Positions 38,139 to 53,100 are shown, counted from the first letter of the stretch. The stretch is 64,000 nucleotides of DNA from Phoronis australis (GCA_002633005.1 NMRA01000361.1:224858-288857); one strand, 5' to 3'. Notes: generated by a model from the sequence alone, not told the origin. Numbers and translations: made by a program.

Positions 38139-38925
38139 TAGTTGCAATGCCTGATGAAGGAGACGGTAATACGAGAGCTTTCCGCCATAAAGTGGATCCG
38201 TGTGCGTGGTCCGTTCGGAATGGTTAGCGACATTTCTTTAACCACTGCTCATTCTTGTGAAATTACTTTATTTTTAAGATATGTGCCCACCGAAAGTTCC
38301 CTCAACATCTACACATGTGACCTTTTACTTTGGTACCAGCCAAGTGTCTCTATTGACTGGTAATTGAATGGAAAATATTTTGTATACGACCTAGGGTCAA
38401 GAGGACGCACACGGACATTTGAAAGAGGATTGCACATTGTGGATTGATGGGAACCGTTATTTTACTCCAGATTTCTACGATTTGGTACTACGAATATTTT
38501 TGAAGGCCACATGAATAATGTTTCATAACAAGTGTGAAGGTAGCACATTTCAAATTTCTCTCAAAACGCTTTCTGGCACAAGAACAGCCATTGAATATGG
38601 GTACTGACGGTAACAGACTGGGAGAATATATTTTTGGTCTGTATAGAGTTCAATAGCCGTCTCGCAACGAGAAAAACTTAGCCAAAATCACACAGCTCTG
38701 ATTGAAAATACACAGCAACATCTCGCGGAATATCTTTTCAAGCGTGGTGCTTACATTAATAAACTCCACCGTGACCCTGAAGTACCTGGATATGAAACCA
38801 GCACGTCAACAAGGTCAATGGCCTTCGTCCAGAGGTCACCATGGTGCAGCAGCGCAACTTGCGCTAGGAACAAGCTAATCGAGGGCAATCGATCACGAGG
38901 ACAAAAACTAAGCGAGCCGAACTAG
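38139..38925 (+). pseudogene. Possible orphan exons or gene remnant, family unknown
   Basis: Three protein-like open segments follow each other. 38139-38222 reads MPDEGDGNTRAFRHK and further, between an AG and a GT. 38395-38514 reads GQEDAHGHLKEDC and ends LRIFLKAT-stop. 38647-38925 is a 92-codon frame without an ATG, containing LAEYLFKRGAYINK. The first two do not join in a compatible phase with the splice sites I can see, and no upstream coding part was found. The amino-acid composition looks protein-like, unlike most noise frames here. It could be the end of a decayed gene, exons of an unrecognised gene, or chance. Confidence 0.25.
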
Positions 38926-39319
38926 ACACTGCTGAGCCAATTAACATCACTTTATCAGGTACAGGCAGTGCAATATGCATGTATTCAAGAGGCAAAAACT
39001 GCTTCACTAGAGCAGAGATGAATTGGACCTTTTGTTCTCAGACATCTCTTACATCCTACTATTGTGCTGGCTGTGCAGAGAACTAGCTGACTGGACGATG
39101 AAGATGTGATTTGTTATACCAGCCCAACACCCTGCATTTGATGACCCACATAAAACAAAGACAAATAAGGATAAAAACTCTATTAAAACAGTATCCAAAA
39201 TACATGTGCATAATATAAAAATATGGAGTAAAACATTCATAACAAATGTGTTTGTTAGACGCAGTAGGGTAAAAGTTATAACAATTAACAAACATTAAAA
39301 AGATACTAAACCTAATTTT

Positions 39320-39665
39320 GGCCTATTAACAGATATTAACCATGACTTTTGGTCCAGCTCTCTAAAACAATTTAACACTTTGTAACCCTCGTCAAGACTA
39401 AAAAATAGGGGGCAAATTTTGAAACCTCCTTACTAAGTGTACTAAAGGGGCTAGGGTGACCTACGTTTTAGGGGAGTCATACAACTGTGGGGAAAGACCA
39501 CCCAACAAGAACCATGACATCCAGTGAGTATCTGTTTTCAGCTGAATCCTGCATTTATCATTGACGTCAGACGCCAACAGAGCATTAGTTAGCAGGGGAA
39601 CGAACGAGAATTGATTGATATCACCAAAACAGGGTTTAGTATCCTTTATAAGAATGGAGGGGTTT
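39320..39665 (+). repeat. Dispersed repeat, copy B
   Basis: Resembles 25385-26075 in the same orientation, sharing for example CAAGAACCATGA(C) and ATATCACCAAAACAGGGTTT blocks with copy A equivalents, but without the inserted TIR element. The family is not recognised. Confidence 0.55.
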
Positions 39666-40259
39666 TCTAGAACAGTGAAGTTTCAGATACGTTTACAGGA
39701 AAACCTTTGATAGAATTGATAAGTCACTTCAGGACAGTCGATTTCAGTGTAAACTTATTGTCATTTACGACTTCGTATTGACCTTGTGTTGACTAATTAG
39801 GTTCAAAAACACATACCTATACTGCATAAAAGTCGTCATTGAGTTTCATTATTCTTAAGGTTGGTCCTTGGCTTGAAGTCAACAGCAAACAACCTTTTAC
39901 AAAACTGGTAACGGGGGTCTCCCTGGACAAAAAATTTAAAAATGTGCAAATTGCATGTCTTGTTCTCACGTACCAGTCTTTCTTTTTGTTAATTAATGAA
40001 AACAATTACAGTTGCACATTATTTTCACTTTTTGGCCAGGTCACCATCATTTTACTGTCAAATAATAAAAAATACACCACTGTGGAACACAACTGCAATC
40101 ATTTGACTTAAAAGCAAAAAATAGACTTTTCAAACATCGATCAACATTTCCAAGCACAGTGCAGAACCATGTTGGGATAGATGTAGGGAGACCACTAGGT
40201 AAGTTTAAGAAATAACCTCAATGCAAGAGTTGAGATTATGTGTTCAACAAATATTTGCA

Positions 40260-40460
40260 GACAGTCTGGTACACGGTGTACCAGACATACATAGGCCGCT
40301 CACCTGGAACCATTTTTATGTTTTATTAACAGTTAAACCAATCTGAGGAGCTAGAGAACTGACTGAAGGGTCCAGCTGTGTGCCCCAGTGGGACTCAAAC
40401 CCATGACCTTGAGCAAAGGAAGTGAACACTTATCCCAAAAGGCCACACTGCCTCCTCAGA
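40260..40460 (-). mobile_element. tRNA-derived SINE (minus strand)
   Basis: On the minus strand, from about 40458 down to 40385, the sequence has an A-box-like stretch (TGGCCTTTTGGGATAAGTG) and a B-box-like stretch (GGTTTGAGTCCC), the two internal promoter elements of RNA polymerase III. A tRNA-unrelated body follows towards 40260. The cloverleaf is not complete, so this is a SINE and not a tRNA gene. Confidence 0.65.
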
Positions 40461-40650
40461 TGACGGGCTAACAAACTTTAAAAATTTACAAATTGAGACT
40501 TTACCACTACATAGGTACCAATTCAATTTTCCATAAACCAGTGGTGACATTAACATGAGACTAGTGCAAGAACAACACTACAGGTTATTTAAGCAAACTG
40601 TTCCCATAACACACACTGTGTACAACCACTTAAAACACGTAGTAAAAATA

Positions 40651-40656
40651 TTTATT
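40651..40656 (-). other. Candidate polyadenylation signal of the Nudix/EF-hand/phosphatase gene
   Basis: TTTATT on the + strand (AATAAA on the minus strand), about 465 bases downstream of the stop at 41121-41123. Confidence 0.4.
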
Positions 40657-41120
40657 AACAGAAGGCGAATGCCAAAAATGTGTCTGAATGCATTTAGCAC
40701 AATCATACAATAATAAGAAATGAGGTAAGAATTACAGGTGATACAACGACACTAAGTCTAAACCCATAGTTATTTTTAACCAGCCATTTCACAGCTAAGA
40801 ACAATGTTTCAAATGGTAGTTTTCACCAGACAATTTATAATATTGCAAATCAAGTACATCCATATTTCAGGAATCTTCCTGAACAAACAATAGAAAAGTA
40901 TCACTTAGTACTATTTGATTCCAGCTGTAGTTTGTGTGGATTACATTATATGTTATGTCACAAATGACAACAACATGAGGTCATATCATGAATATCTAAT
41001 TTGGCACTGACATGAGGCATTTCTAGAAGTTTTACTTAAAGTTACAGTCAACAACATGATTGACTAAAATAGTAAGTAACACCCTGAAAAATCCTTCGAC
41101 TGTCTTGCATAATAGCCTAA

Positions 41121-44100
41121 TTAGGTTGTGTCTAGTCTAATCATGCGTAGTTTGTGACTGTCAGCCAATACACAGGCAGCTTCATTTGATCCTCCGCAGT
41201 AACCAGACGAAGAGAAGACTGTTAACAACTTGCCCTTCTGTTGAACCTAGTCAAATAATGTGCACTGTTAGTTTTGACACTTTCCAACGGGTGATTCAGG
41301 AAAGTGTGGACCCTTCTTTGTTTGAGTTTGTTGTTTCAAGCTCAGTATCTCATTTTTTTCAAGACAACTTAAGCCATAAAAATTCGGTTTTGGAGCTCTA
41401 AGGTTTGAATTTGTAAGCTTAAAGAATTTGACTTAACAGACATTGCAAATGTACAAACCGATAAGAAGATATTGTACGTAATTAATACGATATAGTGGAC
41501 AATAATGAATCCACCCTTGGCACTGATACTCTAACCACTGTGTTTGGGTTCCATTTCCACATTTAAACAAGAGTATGTGCATAAAAAGGCACGCTGATAT
41601 CTTGCCACAAACATCTCTCTTCCACTGCAGACAGAAACGAATCTAAGTTTGACAGAGACGAGCAGGTCATTACCTAAAATGTGATGGTACAGCCCTTCAA
41701 GATAAGGCTTATGACAGCCACCCACCAACCATGACAAACGAATTACCACTATCCATGACTACTGCATGACCACCATCCATTAGTCACAACTAAAGATCAT
41801 AGAACCCTACAAGATCAGATGGATGACCACCAGACATAAGTCATGACCAGTGAATGACTACCAAACATCAGTTATGACTTGAGACCAACTTACCTGGAAC
41901 CCCACTTGTTGTACCTCATGAGCTCTAATCACGTGAGACAGACCATTTCGGGACAGAAACTTCACCAAAGCATCACAGCTGAAGAAGTAGGCCGTACCTC
42001 GTCGTGTGTTGTGAATGAATCCGTCACCGTCCTTCAAGTCTTGCTTCTGTTCTTCGGTCAATAAGTCATTACTGTAAAGGTGGAAGAATTCGAGTGCTTG
42101 TTAAAAAGTCAATTGCAAATAAACAGGTCATTCATTACCACACTCGTCCGGGTTACCGCCCAGGGTGCTTTAATTGGGAATCTAAAAACCCAGGGGGTTG
42201 GCGGTAAGTCCAGTATAGGTGGTAACAAGCACGAGTACTGTATTACATGAACAGAATGAGAGAAAGACACAAACAAAAGTAGTTGCCTATGAGCAGATTT
42301 GACAGAATTACAATAGCTATACACTTTGATAGATACTCCAAAGGTTTTAAAAAGATAAAAAGGTGGAATTTCTGCATAAAACAAATGTCAAACTTAAAAC
42401 TGTTCACTGCACTGTGAATTATTGATAAACGTGCAACATGGCTTAGCACTGCTTAGGAAATCAAATGAAGGCGTCCAGTGTGCAGTTTCACAGAATGAAT
42501 TCCAAGGTATTAGACTCCATTTAGAAAATGGGGAAAAGAAATTCACAATAGACACAAACCTGGTTAGGGCTGTTCCAGTAAAATCTGTATGGGAGGGGGA
42601 AGGCACTTTTTTTCGCACCCACCACCCATATTTTTCACATATTTCTTCAGCCCACCATCTGTATGAAATGAAACCACCCGTAATTTTTTTGTTCTTATGG
42701 TTGACTGCACAGGTGCTTGAGTTTATCTGTTCCTCGATCACAATGGACGTAATTCAATACTAAGAAAACATATGTTTCTTATATATGGTTATTAACCATC
42801 GGGAAATTCGAGCGCCTGTGATTGACTAGTGTTATGGGCATGCCGATGGGGAGATCAGAGGGAGTGAAAAGTCGGACCTTTTTGGAAGTTGCGTTTTTAT
42901 TTTAGTAGTTGATTCTGTGCAGATTGTTTATAAAACTTACTGAAATTACCATCAAACATTTATGGCACAATGAAACAACAACGACCTGTGAATTTTTATT
43001 TTTTTGAAGAACGACTGCCAGCCATTTTGAATTTAAATCAAACACAACCACCCCTAAATTTTTATTTTAATTGCTTTCCCCCCTCCCATACGGATTTTAC
43101 TGGAACAGCCCTTAGGTAATATCCAAGAGTGTTATTTTATGGTTCTTATCAATGTATCTATAACATCTTGGCCCAAAATTCAAAAATACATTCCAGGTGC
43201 ATGAAAGCACATTCTTGACATCAACTTGACTAAGAAATACATCCGTTAAATTTGATGAAGTTGTACCACGGAACTGGAGTTATTGCGGCAGACATGAAAA
43301 GGTGAAATTGCCACGAGGGGGCACAGCATTGCGTCAAGGAAAGCTAGTCTATACTCTCTATGGCTATGTTCTTTTGCAAAACTGACTTTAAATAAATTAA
43401 ATCCAAACAAATTGAATTGAATTTTGGGGTAAAGCGGCATTGTATTGATCTGAAAATGGACCCCAGTCATGCTCCAGCAACAAGAGCACATCCATCAAAT
43501 GGACCTCAGTCATGCTCCAGCAACAAGAGCACATCCATCAAATGGACCTCAGTCATGCTCCAGCAACAAGAGCACATCCATCAAATTTCTTGCTGTTCCT
43601 TTAACTGGCAGGTAGAGCCGCATGCCAAATACAGACACCGAAATACTCAAAAATTGCTACTTGGGGGCGCACAACATAACGGAAATGTCTGAAAATTATT
43701 AGGTGACGCCCCTTTTTAATACAGACATATCTGGCTACTTTTATAAAGATCCATCAAGGTAGACGGAAAAAAAATTGCCACCGGAAGCAGTCACTGAATT
43801 TCTTTGAAAATAGTCATCATCCATTGTTATGTTTTGAAAAAGGAACACACCTGCCCAATTTCAAGGAGATGCTGCGAATGCTGAACAACCAGACGGGGAC
43901 GACTACAGTATGCGTGGACATACATATTGTAAGAGAGTGCATATCACCTGATAAATAATAAACGGCACAACTGTATTTACTTGCAACCTCCATATTGACC
44001 ATACCTGGCTGGGTCACTCCACATGATTTCCCAAGCTAGATCAGATTGTGCTTCAGGGTCCTTCAGTGGTACAGGTATATTGTCTATTGCTTCTAGCTTC

Positions 44101-47100
44101 CCCTCCCCATGGTCCGTAGAGGGTATACCACCATGAACGCAGAATATCTAATATACAAAAGAGATGACACAGCATGTAATGGACAATCGAGCAGACAGAG
44201 AAATGCAAATACAGTCTAGCACAGAAAGAGTTTGATCTAGGTCATCACTTCATGATTTTAAGACATTTGCAAAAGGTTAAAAGTTAACGGTACATACGTG
44301 TATTTAGGCCCATGTACCTAGTATGTATTTATTATAGGGACATAACAGAGTGCAATTAAAAAACAAAAAGACTTTCTATGCAATGCATCCCCAGCCTCTT
44401 GGGCTTATAGGTCACCTGATACAAATTAACATGCGAGTGGTTAATATACACTGAATACAGGCAGATCTTGTGGCAATCTAGTGCCTTAATCAAAAACTTG
44501 TCAAGGGCTTCTGGATAATCAAGAAACAATTCTAGAAGGGAAGATTCATTTGGTAAATCGTTCTAAAACAATTTTTCTAGGTGCAAATGAAAATAAAAAA
44601 GAACAGAAAACATTAAAGAGTAATATCTACTGGGAATTAGGACAACACAAAGAAACTAGGGGCTAGATTACCTTCTCATCTACAACGGCAGCAATTGGCA
44701 TGACATCAAAACAGTCGTTGACTGCCTCCCACACTTGACCTCCCAGAGTCTCACCAAACTTTAAAGTGCATTCCCTGTTGAACAACAATAAACATCAGGG
44801 AAATACAAGTATTAACAATAATGTAGTAAATTCTCACCAGTTTCTGAAAAAAATATTGGATAATATTGACCTTTTTTATTTTCTAACATTTTGTGAATGT
44901 CCACAATTTCTCTGATGTTACTTTAAGTTATCATTTATTATGAAAAAATAAACTTTCAGTTGTCTGCCATATCATGTGTTAAATCAGTGAGACTTTGCAT
45001 ACATTCCCTTTCAAGCAACAATATGAGTATCTGCACACGTACAAACAAATTCAAGATCAACGTTTCCTTTTTCGTCTAAATGCATCATGATTCCTTGGCC
45101 AAGAACTAAACTTGAAATGTTATTGATTTTTCCAGTCTCCTCAGACTTAAACTAATGAATGTAGAAGCCATCACCTCTGAAACATTATGTCTCAAGATCA
45201 GCCGACTATGTCATCATAGGAGATATAGGGTTTTAGTACCGGGAATTTCTAAAAACTGGCCCACCCAAAAGTACGGCCATGGGCGCATTTGGAGAAAATT
45301 TTCCAAAAGTACGGCCATGGGCATATTTTTGGTAAATGTTGGCATGTTTTGAAATTACAATGGATTGTTTTCCTTGGCAAGACATATTTGGGGCTTGTGA
45401 TTACACTGAAATGACTATGATCATGTAACAAAATATTAGGTGACTTTGTTGGTAACTAACCATATAAGCACAGTATGACGGACAGTTTTAAAAACAGTTT
45501 CCGAAGATACGACCCCCTTTTCTGAAAATATGCGTTTTGGTAAGGTCATTTTCCAAATATCCAACCATGGGCCTATTTTACAATGGTACTGTAATCATAT
45601 GATAAACAATCAAGTCAAATTTGATACCACAAAATGACAAGAAACAGCATTTTAGTCAAAAAATGTACTTGTATAACCTAAATTTTGTATTTTCTTTAGA
45701 GCAATATGTAAATCATATTATAAAACAATTATTTGCCATGGCGTATTGGTTTTTATACCCCAAATTTGTAATCACAGCCAATAGGTGGGGTTTGAAAAAG
45801 GACATAGTGACATCGGCAAACATCAGAAATTGTTGGTATAATAATTCATTATCGTGTACAACTAGAAAATTTTTAAATATCAACCCTTCAAGAGGCTTGC
45901 CCATTAGTAACGATTTTATTTTAAAGAAATGGTTTTAACAATTGAGTATTCAAAATTTAAACAGCCCCCATAAGCAGACATGTTGACATGCTGTTTGAAA
46001 CTGAACTATGTACTTACTTCTCAAACTGAAACATTTGCTGCACGGACCTCAGCTCGTGGTTTCCTCGAAGGAGGTGGAATTTCTTTGGAGCCAGAATTTT
46101 TTGAGCAAACAAATATGAAATCACCTGCAAGGATTCAATGTAAACATATAAACATGTCAATTGCAGGAGTTTCTTTTATTCAGTGCGGGTGAAGAAAATG
46201 TGAGCGCACCTCTTGGGATTGTTGGTTTCATGTCTGATCTTGCTGGTGCAGCAGTCCCAAGGCATGTGTCAATATTTACAGCCATACACTTAATGCAGCA
46301 TTAACCAATTGGAATCTCCGAATATTATTTCCCAACCAATCCGAATATCCAAATGTCACCCTGTTCTGCTAACCAATGAGAAACCAGATTCATCATCCTT
46401 GAACAATGCTCTCTCTCATAATACTGGATTAAAGTGTACTACACTGAATACGTGTGACATAATTCGAAGGAAATCTTGCCAGCATAAATCAGTTTCTGCA
46501 ATGGTGACTTCTAAAATTCATGTCTCTATACGTGAAAAGACCGGTGACAACTTATTGCGTGTGGTTCAGCAATACTACCCTTTACTATGTACCCTCATAA
46601 TACCAATACTGTGAAAGCACTACAGCAACAGTTAGTGAGAAGCTCCAATTGACTGACTACTTCACCTTACCTCCACACCATGCTCCCCTCTGTCCACATA
46701 GTCACCCAGAAACAAGAATGAGGCAGGCGTCAGTAGAGGACCCATTCTCCACAGAACCTTCTCAAAACAGATCAGGTCACGGTAGTTGCCGTGAATATCA
46801 CCTGGACAAGAAAAAATTTACTGAGCACTTGATGTAAAATAAGCAATTATCAACAAATCAACAGAAGCAGGATTATCACACAACTTAATAAGACCTCAGC
46901 AACAGGAAAGTGAGATGTTGTAAGTCAATGGAAAAGGCATCACTATTCATTTGATTTCACGTATTTGTTTGCACCTGTTGTTATTGCGTATAAATTAGAA
47001 ATATAATGGTCTGCATTACTCACTGTAGAGGTGACATTCACAACATAACATGAATACAGTCAGAGTTGTAAGGTGATATTAATGACATAACGTGAATACA

Positions 47101-50100
47101 CTGAACAGTGGTATCACATTGCAGTGGTGATATTCGTGACATAACATGAATTCACTTAAAGTTGTATCACATTGCTGTGGTGATATTCGTGACATAACAT
47201 GAATTCACTCAAAGTTGTATCGCATTGTAGAGGTGATATTCATGCTGGTACAAAACACTTTTTTACGCAGACTTGTACAAACCGTTAATGGAGAATTTAA
47301 AACGGGAATGAACTTTCCACACAAAAATCTAACTAACCTAGAATGTAAGTGGGTGACTTGAGTCTCAGTAAACGTGTTTCATTCTGCAGGATGAGTCGCA
47401 CCTCTCGACACAAAGACAGAAGACACTTGGCAAGTGCATTCTTATCCACAGGGCCCCAGTCAAAAGCATTCTGAAACAAAACAGTTTAAAAATCGTCTTG
47501 AAATTACCACGGTGGGAGAACCATTAAATATGCTAAGTTTCAACTGGTGTAGTGGTTACGGTGCTGGACTCAAATTATCTGTAGTTTCAGGAGTCGTGGG
47601 TTCAAATCCTGCCTCGGACAAAAAATCACACCACGAGTGCGCCACATATTTGTGCACATTCTTCTAAGAACGCGGGAACACCTGACGATGGCCGGAGAAT
47701 AGATCGACCGAAACGTCGTGACAATGTAAATAGACAAGAGGTCGGTGTAAACAGACCAAGAGGTTTAACGATAGTTGTAACACGTCACCACCTCAGAGAG
47801 GTGTTAGAAAGTCATTTAGAAAATCCTGCTATGGTTCCCGTCCAACTTTTCCAACATCAAGACCTTCCAACTATTATGTAAACCAGAAGTAGCAGCTGCA
47901 GCAGTTAATCCTGAGTCTCTGACTTGAAAGACTGGAACAATGAACATGTGTAGTGAGGGAACTTGTAAAGTCCTAACTAAACACCTGTTAACTCACCTTA
48001 CACTCTTTACCGTTGTCAGCCTTTAAATGTCGTTCAAAATATTTGAGCCCCGTTAACATTTCATTAGGATGAGATTTCTGGAAAGATTTGAATACTACTT
48101 GATACAATAAATAGCATAAAATATCACCAACATTGAAATTCCCCCCAAATCCCCTGAATCTCTAAAGATCAAAACGAAGCCGTAATATGCGCCCACAGTG
48201 AAGCACAAGCAATGTGTTTCTAGGGTTCTTATCAGTTCCATGTTAGATAAAGAGACAACAATTTGACTACAAGAGGTAGCAGCAATATTCAGAATTCACA
48301 CAAATTGTTGGTACCTTACCTTTTAAAACTAACATGAAATCAAAAAGTTTAAAAAGTAAACAGTTTTCATTTGCAATAAACAAATAAAACATGCCACAAA
48401 GGGACTCAGCACTAAGTATCTAAAAATTAACAGGTCTAGTACACTGCTTCTCATAAAGAACACTCATTAGGTTTAGCAGAAACAAAGATAGAGACACAAA
48501 ATGACATAACAGGTACAGCACTTGTTTGAATCTGCTCAAATCTGGCAGCTACAAAATAGAGTGGCCACTAGGGTAGCAGTCCATTGCTGTCAAATACCTT
48601 GATAAAATCTGGATATTCTTCTTCCCAAAAAACCATAATACAGGGCCTTGTCAAGAAAAATGGCCACTAGAGGCTGCTGCAGAGATTGAATTCGCCCAAA
48701 AATCGACTGCAAACCCATGTGGCAAGTTTCATGAAATCCATCAATAGGTTCCCTAGACATCATCTGGAAATGCTCATAGTAGAGTAAAAAAATCTCGAGA
48801 CCAAACTGGCCACCACTAGAGGGTGTTGCTGCAGAGATCGAATACGTCTGACAAGTGGCAGCAGACTGCAGTCACAAACCTCTGGATGACAATATGAACC
48901 ACACTACAAGACAACCAACTTACTAACTTAGTCTATTCTGATGGTGAATTTGGCTTCCGCTGAGCTGTCAAAACAGGGAATTGTGGGTCATTTTGTCTGA
49001 ATACTTTTGGCATGTACATATACATGTACATGACTTTGTACAAAAAGGTCATACAGAATCATAAAAATGATAGAACAGAGGTGATGGCTGTGACAACCCA
49101 ACATCATTATGTAGACTAAAGCAGATAAATGCTTAAGAAACCTAAAAAAGTGTTAGAGGCAGAACCCACAAATTTCCACAAACAGAACTATTTGCCCTGT
49201 TGCTGTACCTACCAAGTTGAAGGAGTCCACAGAGGCAAACCGCTGAAATCTGTTGCGCTCTCCTTCCAACTCTTGAGCAACACTACCACTGATTGCTGCA
49301 GTACCTAAAGAAACAACCAAAGATTTTTATCAACTTGAACAACTAAGGCCACTTTGGTAACCAATGCCTCATAGATAACCGTTTATTACACACTAACAAT
49401 TGCTGTGACTAGCGACAGAATGCTTTATAAGTTCGCTTTGTTGCAAACTGACACCAAGCTTGAGACAGTCAAAAATGTAAAGTGGTAAAAAACATTCATG
49501 CATGTTTATTTTTAAGAAAAAACCCAATTTTTTTTAACTCAAAACATTGCGCCCCAACCACCAAAGCGACAAAGTCTACGAGACTTGCTATGAATCACTT
49601 AGTCGCAAGAATATCACTAAACTTGCTAAACTGACATTAAATTTCAATTACTACACATATAACAACAGGAAAATTTTACTATCATTATTCGCCATCTCAT
49701 CAAAAAATAAAAGTAAGCTGACCAAAAGGTGGCACTTAACGGGGAGGAGTGTAGTGAATTAGCTGAATGTATGCAAATGTATTAGTGTCGTGAGCATGAC
49801 ACAATTTCTTAAATTTTTCATCTCAGGAATTTTAACTATTCAAAGCTTGCAAGAATCTGGTTGGACCCATAGAGCAGACATTATGTAGGATGTTTTGTTT
49901 GACATGACTTGTGTGTACGTTCAATCGAAATTAATACTAAAAGTGATTTAACTCGGTGGGGCTTTAAAGTAATTCAGATATGTGTGAAATATGTGGAACA
50001 AAGGAATTATTTAAAACTGATACGCGAAAAATATGAAAGTTAATACTTGAGAGGCAGCCAACTCTTTATTGCTAAGGAGAAATATTACAGGGATGCCATT

Positions 50101-53100
50101 TTTCTTCTCATGTCAATTTTCCGTTTTGTTGTTAATGACTCGTTTGAGAAACAAAGAACAGACAATTGCTAACGTAGCTGTTAAATTTACTGTCACATAT
50201 CTGTCCATGCATCACTATTCACTCACCATGTACAGTGACACATGAATAATGAAAAGATACCAGTGACACCTTCAGTCAGTCGATGAGAACTTCCAACCAT
50301 CAGTATCTTCATTGCATGTTATAACATTCTAATGCCAATGCACTGATTCCTCACCCTTTAAGTCCCAGATGGCCATCACATCGGACAGTGTTCCAGTTCG
50401 TCGGACTTTGACTGCATGTGTGGCAAGTTCATACTTCCAGCCAGTTCCAGTAGAGGGCGGTGTGAATGTGGGTGAAAGGAAAGACAGGTCGTCCATTTTG
50501 TTATCTGAAAAATAGTGTTTGATGGCTGAAAACATAAATTGAAAAAATCAGTGTTGCTTTGCTATGTGTATTGTTCAAGCAGTCTGCAACCATTCTACCG
50601 AGTTGAAGAATATTGTGTGAAAGCGAGCAAAACTCCATGAAAGCATGTTTCACTCAAAGACAGCAACTCCTAATACATTTTGGGTGTTACAAGTTACAGA
50701 CTAACCCCCAATCAGACAACAAGAATCATTTTCCAGGTTCTAAATGACATATATCGAAACCGGATATAGTTAGACAATGTAGAAAAACAATAGCTTTCGA
50801 GTCTTAACGGATGCGGCTCTTCATATTTTCCATGTTCTGTTATTTTGACTTACCGGCTTCAAAGTGATCAGACGTACTGAGTACCTCACTCGCTCTCATT
50901 CGCTTCAGTGGAGGAGGACTGGTCTGTAAGTGCCTGTTAATAATTCACGCGACCATCAGGTTTTAATTATTAATATTCATTTAACTAAGAATTATTGGTT
51001 GAAACGCACATGTTCCACATTCTTGCAAAAGATTATTTTGGGAACCTGACGACAGCATCAGATACAGACAAGAGACATGCACATCGTACATTTTATTCAT
51101 GGGTAATTTAATCTCTCTTTAGACATACTTAACATTTTCGCTGACAAAACTATATGTCAAATGGCATAACATCAGATCGTGATAGGGCTAGCCAGTGTTT
51201 AAGCAAAAATTTGCACAACTTGCTGATAACTGGGAATCTAGCACGAGTACAACAGATGTCAAGCTGAGCAACCCTGCACAGCTCACCTTAGCAAATCTCT
51301 GGCAAAGACGATAACCATTTGTGCGGACAAATAAATCAGGATCATTTTGGAATGAGAGCTAAATGACATTTCGAAAGTACAATGTATGTAAATGTATACG
51401 AGTGTCGTCACTAAAATTCCTCCAATCATTTTGTCTTCCTTATCCTGTTCCCTAGTTCTCATGGCTCGCACATGCTCGTCCTGCTGAACCATTTTCAGTC
51501 TCTTTAGGATTTTCTTAACAAATAATAGTGAATATCTTTTGCTTCCTAATCCCAACTGCTGGCCGTAAATGTGACATTGAATTGAAAAGCATGTTTTAAA
51601 TCTATTCAATCCATTGCCACTCTTTCGTAATTAAATGCAAGATCCATGGTGCAACTTACTTTTTTCTCAGAGCTCCAACACAAGAACTTGGCAGTCGAAA
51701 AAGTATTGATGTTCCCCTGAACTTGAGCTGACCCACATGAGTCAGGAAGTCTGTCACCGAAAGACTATCCTTCTTCTCATTACCAAATACTCTGTAAAGT
51801 GAATATTGAGAGTACAATGTGCATGGAAATAAAAGTATTGAACAAATTGCATACGAAAACATTGAATTTCTACTGTGTGCAGGTGTTGTTCATAGCTGTT
51901 TGAATTGTGAATCTTGTGGTGACATAGACAAAGGCAAGTCAATAAGCCCAATAGTTCATTACATTTGCCAATTCATTTTACTGGTGGGCTCAGAGTGGTG
52001 CTCTTAACATTCTATAGTAACCAAAGTTACATGTGTTACCATTCAAATAGGTTTTAAAGTTTAAGCAGTGAGGTAAAATTATTTGGATAACTACGTAATT
52101 TTATATCAAGCATAACCACTTTTGATACAAACAACAGTTACTGTGCTTTACTTTGCATTGTTGACAGCCTCTGTTTCAAGAGAAGCGTCATCCACAGGCA
52201 AGTTCTTCAGAACTCTAATGTCCTTCACCAGTTCCCTGGAAACAAAGTGTTAAACTGACATCATGCAATCATTGCGAAGACGGGCGTCACTTCGCTTTTT
52301 AGGGGTAAAACAGAAACACATCATGCCTTCAAAGTTAAAGATTAAAGTAGACACAATTTTCAAACTGCAGCTTAAAATGACCTAAATTTTACAAGAGTTT
52401 AGATCCATTTTACGTAAACAAGCTCGGAGGCTGAAGGTTTATAGTGAACAATACCCTAGTCTGTACAACTCAGGTGACCAAATAACAAGAACCAAACGCA
52501 CAACAACAAAACAAAGAATAACACTAAGCAATCCTAACGTCTTGACCAACTTAAAAAAGAGTGCAGGTGGCCTGATGCCTTTTTTTTAATGTTTATTACG
52601 AAATCTTCAGAATACAATGAATATACATAACCCAGAAAGCGCCAAGAGGCATTAGATCTGGGTAAAAAAATACAAAGAAGTCTATATACAATGATTATAT
52701 ACAAATATATAAATAAAAAAACTGATGTTAAGAATACAATGATATATGACAACGAATGAAAATAATTTATTTTCATACAGATGTCTTATTGCGGTACATC
52801 AGGCGTGTTTAGGCCACAAGGCTCTGCCCATTGCACTAATCACCTGATTGTCACTTGACTGACTTGAGCACAGCAGAGAAAATCTTGTTTCCAAGGCAGC
52901 CACAAGTGTGGGGCCAGCACCAAAGACACGCAACCAGATGAAAAGTAGATTTTGGTTACAAGAACATAGGGCACCAGGACAACCTACAACTCTGTGTGTG
53001 TCCAATTGGTAGTCATGCATCATGAAATTTGCACCTTTTCAATAAAACTGTGCCCATGTCGCAAAATGGATTCAAATTTAAATTTTGTATAAGAAATTAG

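Larger units (their letters stand above)
37116..41120. other. Region between the EF-hand gene and the 3' end of the phosphatase gene
   Basis: It begins with the EF-hand gene 3' UTR (candidate AATAAA at 37468-37473). It contains a possible gene remnant (38139-38925), a dispersed repeat copy (39320-39665), a minus-strand SINE (40260-40460) and the phosphatase gene 3' UTR with TTTATT at 40651-40656. Nothing else was recognised. Confidence 0.55.

Noticed and set aside
47543-47619. Functional tRNA-Leu gene
   Set aside because: A and B boxes are good, but the acceptor stem does not pair and a SINE body follows directly.
50854-50923. Shorter version of phosphatase exon 9 using the CAG at 50924-50926
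   Set aside because: It would break the phase with exon 8 (phase 2). The upstream acceptor giving a start at 50933 restores the frame as [11 protein letters not shown].
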